Assembly: GCA_031267075.1 (NCBI GenBank) | Contig: JAIRZU010000022.1 | Location: 1 to 9,658, forward strand | Origin: Holosporales bacterium | GTDB lineage: Bacteria > Pseudomonadota > Alphaproteobacteria > RUG11792 | Direction: 5' to 3' | DNA: 9,658 bases | Made by a program: the position numbers and the translations under genes | Shown: one piece after another, positions 5,245 through 9,658 of the stretch | Position numbering within the stretch: position 1 is the first letter of the stretch | Layout: every line of letters begins with the position of its first letter | The notes under the pieces: model-generated | Seen by the model: the letters and a program-made list of their open reading frames with translations, nothing else | Database searches by the model: none | What the model was told of the DNA's origin: nothing

Positions 5245-7035
5245 ATGAGATTTTTTTGGCTGGTGAAGTCGGCTGGAGTGGCAGTCGTCCTAATTACGGT
5301 GTGGGAATGCTTTAGGGGAGATATCGGAAAGATCTTACCAGTATTTCATGAGGGGGAGAAGACTCAATCAGAGAAGGCCTCTACTCCTCCAGAAGAAAAG
5401 AAGGCTGAGGATGATGATGCAACTCCCAAAACGTCTGAAGATCCCAAACCCAAAGAAGAGGCTTCGGATAAGCCCACTGATGACTCCAAGGAAGGTGAAG
5501 AGAAGCAGGCAGCCAACTCTAGTGAAGTAGCGCCTGTAATAAACTTCGAGAAGGGCCTGGAAGACATCGCTAACATGGCGATGAACTCAGTTGTGAACGT
5601 TGCAACTATGCAGCTCATAGAGGATCAGGGTCAGATGGGCTTTCCTGATTTCTTTGGTGATGGGCCGTTCGATCAGCTGTTCAAGGACTTCTTTGATTTC
5701 CCGAGGCGGAAGGCGCGGCCGAAGAAAGCCCATGCTCTGGGTTCTGGTTTCATAGTGAAGATAGAAAAGGATAAGGCGTACATCGTAACGAACAACCACG
5801 TCATCGAGAAAGCGAAGAAGATAGTCGTGTTCCTTTCCGACAAGAAGGAGCTGCCAGCCGAGCTATATGCTTCTGATCCAAGAACTGATATCGCGGTTTT
5901 GTCGGTTGATATTAAGGGGCTTGATCTCAACACAGTTAAGATGACTCCGATCAAGTGGGGTGATTCCGATAAGCTAAATGCAGGAAACTTCGTGGTAGCA
6001 ATAGGAAATCCATTTGGACTCGGGAGCACGGTGACGCACGGAATCGTATCAGCTAAGGAAAGGAACTTCTCAATTGGGGCCCCCTCCAGCTTGATAGAAG
6101 AGTTCATACAGCACAGCGCCCCAATCAACATGGGTAACTCAGGTGGCTGTTTGCTCAACACCAAGGGCGAGGTCATTGGTATCAACACCGCAATCTACAC
6201 ACCGAACGGCGGGAGCGTTGGTGTAGGGTTCGCAATCCCGGCTAACACAGCACGCCCAGTCGTAGAGAAACTGCTGTTGTATAAGGTGGTTACGAGAGGG
6301 TGGCTTGGAGTAGAAGTGCACCCCGTCACAAGGGAGCAAGCCGTTGGTGTTGGATTAGCCGAGGAGCGCTCTGTCGATCGCTCACAAACATGCGGAGCAT
6401 TCGTTTCGAAAGTAAGTCCCGGAAGCCCAGCTGCCGCTGCAGGACTTAAACCAAGAGATATCATCATAGAGGTCGACGGCAAGAGAGTGAGCGACCAAGT
6501 AACACTTCCGAAGGCGATCAGCGCAGCCGTTCCCGGTAAGAAGATAACGATCAAAGTATGGCGCCAGAAGGATAGTGGGAAGTGGGGCGAGGTGCCATTA
6601 GTCGTTGAAGTTGGCGATTACGAACGCGCATTGGAGACTGGCGCTTTAGGTGGTGATCAGGCCCGCAAAGGGGAAGGGAAAGGTGCTAGGAAGGAGACTA
6701 GCATAGATCCACTCGGGATATCGGTAATGCCAATTTCAGAAGAGAACAAGTACCAGCATCCAGACTATGTACGGGTAATTGTGACCAGCGTAGATGACTC
6801 AGGCTCATCGTTCGCCGGCTCTCCTTTCCAGCCTGGCGACGGGATTGTGCAGGTTAACAATGCAGAGATAACTAGCGTGAAGCAGCTCGAATCTACCGTT
6901 AATCAGTGCGTGGCTAAGGGAATAAAGAGTCCTATCACAATCATCATAATAAGAGGCGGAGCACTGATTATGACTTCCGTGCCGCTGATATACCCATCTG
7001 AGAAATCTGAGACTGAGAAGCCGCCGAAGAAATGA
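5245..7035 (+). CDS. htrA: DegP/HtrA-family serine protease, Do type
   Basis: This envelope protease and chaperone degrades or refolds misfolded exported proteins. The 596-residue protein has an N-terminal hydrophobic anchor or signal (about 3-20). A highly charged segment rich in Lys, Glu, Asp and Pro follows (about 36-92). The trypsin-like domain comes next, with H185 (NNHVIE), D215 (DPRTDIAVL) and S299 (GNSGG). Two PDZ domains follow, about 352-455 (GWLGVEV, then PAAAAGLKPRDIIIEVDGK) and 488-585 (FQPGDGIVQVNNAEI). The oligomer-directing residues after the active serine read GNSGGCLL rather than the usual GNSGGPL, and the residue before GNSGG is Met rather than Pro. The charged stretch makes it about 100 residues longer than E. 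coli DegP. An in-frame TGA at 5230 rules out a more upstream start. Its stop overlaps murG by ATGA, so the two are probably translated together. Confidence 0.95.
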   Translation: MRFFWLVKSAGVAVVLITVWECFRGDIGKILPVFHEGEKTQSEKASTPPEEKKAEDDDATPKTSEDPKPKEEASDKPTDDSKEGEEKQAANSSEVAPVINFEKGLEDIANMAMNSVVNVATMQLIEDQGQMGFPDFFGDGPFDQLFKDFFDFPRRKARPKKAHALGSGFIVKIEKDKAYIVTNNHVIEKAKKIVVFLSDKKELPAELYASDPRTDIAVLSVDIKGLDLNTVKMTPIKWGDSDKLNAGNFVVAIGNPFGLGSTVTHGIVSAKERNFSIGAPSSLIEEFIQHSAPINMGNSGGCLLNTKGEVIGINTAIYTPNGGSVGVGFAIPANTARPVVEKLLLYKVVTRGWLGVEVHPVTREQAVGVGLAEERSVDRSQTCGAFVSKVSPGSPAAAAGLKPRDIIIEVDGKRVSDQVTLPKAISAAVPGKKITIKVWRQKDSGKWGEVPLVVEVGDYERALETGALGGDQARKGEGKGARKETSIDPLGISVMPISEENKYQHPDYVRVIVTSVDDSGSSFAGSPFQPGDGIVQVNNAEITSVKQLESTVNQCVAKGIKSPITIIIIRGGALIMTSVPLIYPSEKSETEKPPKK

Positions 7036-8135
7036 GGAATGATGGTTCCTGTGGGCGTGGGGCCGATAGGCTTATTTTCATAGCGGCTGGTGGGACTGGT
7101 GGCCACGTATTTCCTGCCATCTGCTTGGCCAAAGCGCTAGAGCGTAGGCCCCCAGAGTCCGGATCATTGACGGTTGTTTTTTGCACAGACACAAGGGGAG
7201 CTAGGTATGTATCCGATCTCACATGCAAGGTGCTAAAGCAGAAAATCTCCACCACCTCGAGGATGGCGCTGTATGTATCGCTGATCTTCAATACGATAAA
7301 GAGCATCGTAAAGCTTCGTAAGCTGAGGCCGAGTGTGGTTGTTGGGTTTGGTGGATACCCGTCGATTCCGTATGTGTTAGCGGCTCAGCTCCTCGGAATC
7401 AAGACAGCAATCCATGAGCAAAATGCAGTGCTTGGTCTGGCGAACAGGCTACTGTCCTATGCTGCGACAGTCATCATGGTTTCCTTCCCGCAGACCGCTA
7501 AGTTACGTAATTCAAGGAGGTCTACTTGCGTTGGGAATCCATCAAGGTTCGAGGAATCCTACCGTACTGTCAAGTCACCTAACAATGGGACGTTTACGAT
7601 TCTGGTCTTTGGTGGCAGCCAGGGCAGCCGGGTGTTTGCTTACGATGTCGCTCCTGTTATTTGTAAGGTAGCACACTCGTTTAAGATGAGGGTGTTTCAC
7701 CAGTGCCGCCCAGAGCACATCGATGAGGTTGAACGGCTTTATGTAGCCGACAATGTTGATCATACTATCAGCGATTTTTTCGATGACATCGATCTGTTGT
7801 ATGGGCAGGCGGATCTGGTGATCTCCAGGGCAGGAGCATCGAGCATCTTCGAGATCATAGGGTTTAGGAAGCCATCGATCCTGATTCCATTTAAAGGATC
7901 AATCAATGGTGACCAGGCGGCGAATGCAAAGTTTCTACTGGATCGCGAAGCGGCATTTGTCCTCAATGAATCGGACACTCTTCAACGAGAGCTCGAGGAA
8001 CTCATCCTGGCTATCATCAATGATAGATCAAAACTAGATGCCATTGCAAGCGTCCTTCAAACTATGGATGTCGCAGATTGTACCCAGCGGATGGTACGGG
8101 TCATAGAAGAGGTAGCGGAAATCGGGAGAGCGTAA
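7032..8135 (+). CDS. murG: UDP-N-acetylglucosamine--N-acetylmuramyl-(pentapeptide) pyrophosphoryl-undecaprenol N-acetylglucosamine transferase
   Basis: MurG converts lipid I to lipid II on the inner face of the inner membrane, the last cytoplasmic step of peptidoglycan synthesis. The 367-residue GT-B fold shows GGTGGHVFPA (20-29), GFGGYPS (105-111) and HEQNAVLGLANR (128-139) in the N-lobe. The UDP-GlcNAc lobe shows GGSQGS (194-199), ISRAGASSIFEI (264-275) and GDQAANA (293-299). In the last motif the histidine commonly found before Gln is Asp294. The N-terminus has about 12 extra residues before the first strand. It overlaps htrA by four bases (ATGA) and has no strong Shine-Dalgarno, which suggests translational coupling. 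With the NlpC/P60 lipoprotein it supports a peptidoglycan-like wall. Confidence 0.95.
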   Translation: MRNDGSCGRGADRLIFIAAGGTGGHVFPAICLAKALERRPPESGSLTVVFCTDTRGARYVSDLTCKVLKQKISTTSRMALYVSLIFNTIKSIVKLRKLRPSVVVGFGGYPSIPYVLAAQLLGIKTAIHEQNAVLGLANRLLSYAATVIMVSFPQTAKLRNSRRSTCVGNPSRFEESYRTVKSPNNGTFTILVFGGSQGSRVFAYDVAPVICKVAHSFKMRVFHQCRPEHIDEVERLYVADNVDHTISDFFDDIDLLYGQADLVISRAGASSIFEIIGFRKPSILIPFKGSINGDQAANAKFLLDREAAFVLNESDTLQRELEELILAIINDRSKLDAIASVLQTMDVADCTQRMVRVIEEVAEIGRA

Positions 8136-8162
8136 GGATCACAATCATATATGATACAAGAA

Positions 8163-8199
8163 GCCGGGCCCCTGCGCTTACAGCTCGGAGCCCGCTTTT
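8163..8199. terminator. Terminator hairpin after murG, possibly bidirectional
   Basis: GGGCCCC (from 8166) can pair with GGAGCCC (8187-8193) with one mismatch, flanked by further G-C pairs, and is followed by TTTT at 8196-8199. The position, 28 bases after the murG stop, fits its transcription end. Read on the minus strand the same stem is followed by TTCTT and could also end the 8250-8432 gene. Confidence 0.5.
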
Positions 8200-8249
8200 C
8201 CAGCACTCGCCAGTATCACGTATATGATGCTGAGGAGGCTCAGGTTGCT

Positions 8250-8432
8250 TTATTCCTTGGTTTTTTTATCCTTCTCGACAGTGTCCTCTGCTGTTGGATC
8301 TGCTGGGGGCTTACCATCTGCCGCCTTCTCGCATTCCGCTTCATCTTCCTTATCCTTACATGCGTACCCGTTACTGGTTAATGATCCTGCTGCGAGCAAC
8401 AATGCTACTAAACTTAGCATACCTTTCTTCAT
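8250..8432 (-). CDS. Small exported acidic protein (60 aa), function unknown
   Basis: The protein starts MKKGMLSLVALLLAAGSLTS, a textbook signal peptide (KK, then a hydrophobic core). Cleavage is likely after Ala24 in NGYA-CK. The mature part is about 36 residues with Cys at 25 and 34 and very many Asp, Glu and Lys (KDKEDEAECEKAADGK; end VEKDKKTKE). The Cys at 25 is not in a good lipobox (GYAC), so lipidation is uncertain. A strong Shine-Dalgarno AAGGAG (complement of 8441-8446) stands 8 bases before the ATG, the best ribosome site in the window, so I take it as real. It converges with murG. I do not recognise the family; a periplasmic or secreted role is inference from the signal only. Confidence 0.7.
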   Translation of the reverse strand: MKKGMLSLVALLLAAGSLTSNGYACKDKEDEAECEKAADGKPPADPTAEDTVEKDKKTKE

Positions 8433-8446
8433 TCAAACTTCTCCTT

Positions 8447-8500
8447 AAAAAAGCAAAAACCTTAGCCTACAAACTAGGCTCCTTTCGCCCTCATATTGTA
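8447..8500 (-). promoter_or_regulatory. Leader of the 60-aa gene: -10 box, hairpin and T-run
   Basis: On the minus strand TACAAT (complement of 8495-8500) is a likely -10. Downstream, AGCCTA and TAGGCT (8464-8469 and 8475-8480) form a perfect 6-bp stem with a 5-base loop. Then come TTTTT and TTTTTT runs immediately before the Shine-Dalgarno. This layout resembles an attenuator or a short intrinsic terminator within the leader. No good -35 is visible. Confidence 0.35.
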
Positions 8501-8636
8501 CGATTAAAAAATAAACTTTCTACTAATTTTTTAGCGAAAAACAAATTCGAATCTAGAGAGGGCTAGCATGCCGCCTGCCACTGCCTCACAATCTCGCTGG
8601 CCAGATCCTTATACGCTCCGCCCAGTCACATTCAGA

Positions 8637-8666
8637 TTGACACATTTCCTGTGCTTGAGGTATCCT
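8637..8666 (+). promoter_or_regulatory. Promoter of tRNA-Gln
   Basis: A perfect -35 TTGACA (8637-8642) is followed after 18 bases by TATCCT (8661-8666). The expected start, about 8673, is some 7 bases before the mature tRNA. Confidence 0.6.
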
Positions 8667-8679
8667 CAGTCTTAGGAGG

Positions 8680-8754
8680 TGGGGCATAGCCAAGCGGTAA
8701 GGCAACGGTTTTTGGTACCGTCATTCCCAGGTTCGAATCCTGGTGCCCCAGCCA
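8680..8754 (+). tRNA. tRNA-Gln (anticodon TTG)
   Basis: The gene starts TGGGGCATAGCCAAGCGG. The acceptor strand TGGGGCA faces TGCCCCA, with the T1-A72-type terminal pair known for glutamine tRNAs. The anticodon stem ACGGT/ACCGT holds loop TTTTGGT (anticodon TTG). The T-arm is CCAGGTTCGAATCCTGG, then discriminator G and encoded CCA at 8752-8754. Confidence 0.97.
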
Positions 8755-8768
8755 GTAGTGTGTCTTTT

Positions 8769-8793
8769 CTCAAAAAATAATTTCCTCCGTTAA
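8769..8793 (+). repeat. 25-bp direct repeat, copy 2 (after tRNA-Gln)
   Basis: This matches 1038-1061 with one extra A and one base change. TTTCCT (8781-8786) and AGGAAA (8802-8807) can pair and are followed by more A residues. It may be part of the tRNA-Gln transcription end. Confidence 0.4.
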
Positions 8794-8813
8794 GCCTCGT
8801 TAGGAAAAATCAT

Positions 8814-8869
8814 CCAAGTAGTTGAATTACAAACAAAACTGTGGTACGAGCAGTTGTGTGAAACATCAC
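8814..8869 (-). pseudogene. Truncated copy of the 4964-5242 ORF segment
   Basis: On the minus strand this reads VMFHTTARTTVLFVIQLLG and then TGA, against VRFHTTAYATVLFVVQLLG in the 4964 ORF. 49 of 56 bases agree. No start codon with a ribosome site, and no matching sequence on either side, could be found, so only this fragment remains. Confidence 0.55.
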
Positions 8870-8905
8870 TACTCGAGCTACAATGCACTATCGCATTGCC
8901 GAAGA

Positions 8906-9056
8906 AAAATTTTAGAGACATTTACTTATCTAGTTGATTAGCGTAAATTTCCACACCGTCTAATGCTTGGGAAGCGCGCAAAACCAGCTTACAACGTCAC
9001 TGTGGTTGGTACTTGGACAGGCTTCATCAACTAGTAAAGTAAATGTCTCAAATTTT
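8906..9056. repeat. Long imperfect inverted repeat, arms about 31-33 bp
   Basis: Arm 8906-8938 and arm 9026-9056 are complementary except for two adjacent mismatches and two single-base gaps; the shared core is AAGTAAATGTCTC. The 87 bases between them show no gene. It could be a miniature element, a structured RNA or two inverted copies of a decayed gene. Confidence 0.65.
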
Positions 9057-9275
9057 AACGTATGAACGCTCAGTATTCCACATATTTGATCTTCACAGAA
9101 ACCACAATCGTTTGAAGACTGTTCTGCCAAGCTGTCTTGTTGGAAAGGTTCAAAATGGTACGACAATGTATCTATTACTCAACGGATTCGCTATGAAAAA
9201 CGATTAGGCTCCGTGAGTGAATTTCACCTCGACAAGACCAGAATAGCAGCAAAGTAGAGTTGTTGCACAAGCTCT

Positions 9276-9317
9276 CCCGAAAATCGCACGTACAGTTTGG
9301 GGGTTGAAATTTTCGGG
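9276..9317. other. 9-bp perfect stem with 24-base loop
   Basis: CCCGAAAAT (9276-9284) and ATTTTCGGG (9309-9317) are exact reverse complements. There is no T-run after it on the plus strand and no nearby gene to terminate, so its role is unknown. Confidence 0.35.
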
Positions 9318-9367
9318 CGCCTTCAAATCTCTCTATACGGCCTTTATATTAGGGAGAATTTTCAGAG

Positions 9368-9502
9368 ATGAAGAGCAATTGTGGGGCAAATCCACAGATA
9401 TGCCTATCACAAGGCTTATGCAACAAGTCTAGTGTTCAAAACGCATTTTTAATGCTACTTGCACAACGCCCTCTCTCCGCCAACAGAACCCATTTTAGCT
9501 AA
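9368..9502 (+). CDS. Doubtful small ORF (44 aa)
   Basis: ATG at 9368 follows AGGGAG (9351-9356) by 11 bases and opens a frame starting MKSNCGANPQICLSQGLCNK and ending TAA at 9500-9502. It has three cysteines in the first half and no signal or membrane segment. The TATATT -10-like element at 9345-9350 abuts the ribosome site, so the two signals cannot both be used. It is probably chance. Confidence 0.15.
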   Translation: MKSNCGANPQICLSQGLCNKSSVQNAFLMLLAQRPLSANRTHFS

Positions 9503-9550
9503 AACGGATCCCATGCTAAAGATACGACTTATACACCTTAAAACACGGGC

Positions 9551-9579
9551 TTACAATCAACAAGGTATTGTGGTAGAAT
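9551..9579 (+). promoter_or_regulatory. Possible promoter of the 9619 gene
   Basis: TAGAAT (9574-9579, 5/6 to the -10 consensus) lies 17 bases after TTACAA (9551-9556, a weak -35). Transcription would start near 9586, leaving a leader of about 33 bases. Confidence 0.4.
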
Positions 9580-9618
9580 CCGAGCTAGTTGTCTGCTCTC
9601 GATCGTATTAAGTTTACC

Positions 9619-9658
9619 ATGAAGATGAGGACATTTGCTGCATCATTATCACTGCTAA
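9619..9658 (+). CDS. Start of an exported protein, cut by the window end
   Basis: ATG at 9619 opens MKMRTFAASLSLL, positively charged then hydrophobic, as in a signal peptide. The frame runs off the window. A promoter-like pair stands upstream, but there is no strong Shine-Dalgarno; Met3 (9625) is an alternative start. The protein cannot be identified from 13 residues. A surface or periplasmic protein is likely only because of the signal-like start. Confidence 0.5.
   Translation, partial: MKMRTFAASLSLL

Larger units (their letters stand above)
8755..9618. other. Gene-poor spacer with degenerate repeats
   Basis: About 860 bases contain no recognisable gene. They hold the inverted copy of part of the 4964 ORF (8814-8869), a hairpin CAATGC/GCATTG (8881-8898), the long inverted repeat 8906-9056, a 9-bp perfect stem (9276-9284 with 9309-9317) and a doubtful 44-codon ORF (9368-9502). 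A minus-strand frame at 8960-9166 needs a TTG start and lacks a ribosome site. Decay of former genes is the simplest reading. Confidence 0.6.

Noticed and set aside
5673..6188. 171-codon minus-strand frame opposite htrA
   Set aside because: It lies entirely antisense to the protease domain and has no features of its own.
8144..8155. Perfect 12-bp palindrome ATCATATATGAT just after murG
   Set aside because: It is AT-rich and alternating, so a palindrome of this length is not surprising, and it has no partner copy in the window.
8960..9166. 68-codon minus-strand frame, with a faint resemblance (EA..TNH..VS..W) to residues of the 4964 ORF
   Set aside because: It needs a TTG start and lacks a ribosome site; the resemblance is only a few scattered residues, and the order of matching parts would be reversed. 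Kept as part of the decayed spacer.
9260..9423. Inverted 11-base match GTTGCACAAGC / GCTTATGCAAC
   Set aside because: It is short, has a mismatch and is widely spaced; it could easily be chance in 860 bases of spacer.
1..9658. CRISPR array, transposon, toxin-antitoxin pair or phage gene
   Set aside because: None was found: no regularly spaced repeats, no transposase motif and no integrase; the repeats present are pairs only.

Overview
The window looks like a chromosome segment from an obligate intracellular alphaproteobacterium of the Anaplasmataceae, most likely the genus Anaplasma. This is an inference. It rests on mid-range base composition, single-copy housekeeping genes that are scattered rather than clustered, long decayed intergenic spacers, isolated tRNA genes, and a partial peptidoglycan toolkit (MurG plus an NlpC/P60 lipoprotein) beside lipoate and glycolysis genes. 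No rRNA, CRISPR array, transposase or phage gene was seen.

Layout. 1-240 (+) is the 3' end of a Complex I/Mrp-type proton-channel membrane subunit. 272-397 is a 126-bp coding-like module that recurs, ungapped and about 80% identical, inside the tpiA gene 3.76 kb downstream. It also supplies the Shine-Dalgarno of lipB (399-1061, +). A 48-codon ORF lies after the lipB stop in the same frame. 1338-2627 (-) is a lipoprotein peptidoglycan hydrolase of the NlpC/P60 type. A divergent intergenic region precedes an AI-2E-family permease (2830-3876, +) and tpiA (3959-4765, +), which carries a roughly 45-residue insertion containing the second copy of the module. tRNA-Lys(TTT) follows on the minus strand with a good promoter. 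A doubtful two-helix ORF (4964-5242, +) leads into htrA/degP (5245-7035, +), which overlaps murG (7032-8135, +) by ATGA. A strong hairpin lies after murG. A 60-aa exported acidic protein is on the minus strand (8250-8432) behind a hairpin plus T-run leader. tRNA-Gln(TTG) is at 8680-8754. An 860-bp gene-poor spacer then ends at the first codons of another exported protein (9619 to the window end).

Functional reading. LipB makes the lipoyl modification for 2-oxoacid dehydrogenases. TpiA serves the shortened glycolytic/gluconeogenic route. HtrA handles envelope protein quality control. MurG makes lipid II and the NlpC/P60 lipoprotein probably trims the wall. The most unusual content is the repeat structure: the shared tpiA/lipB-upstream module, an 87%-identical inverted copy of part of the 4964 ORF inside the 8.8-9.6 kb spacer, and a long imperfect inverted repeat beside it. 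Together they suggest small duplicated segments and decaying paralogs rather than classical mobile elements.
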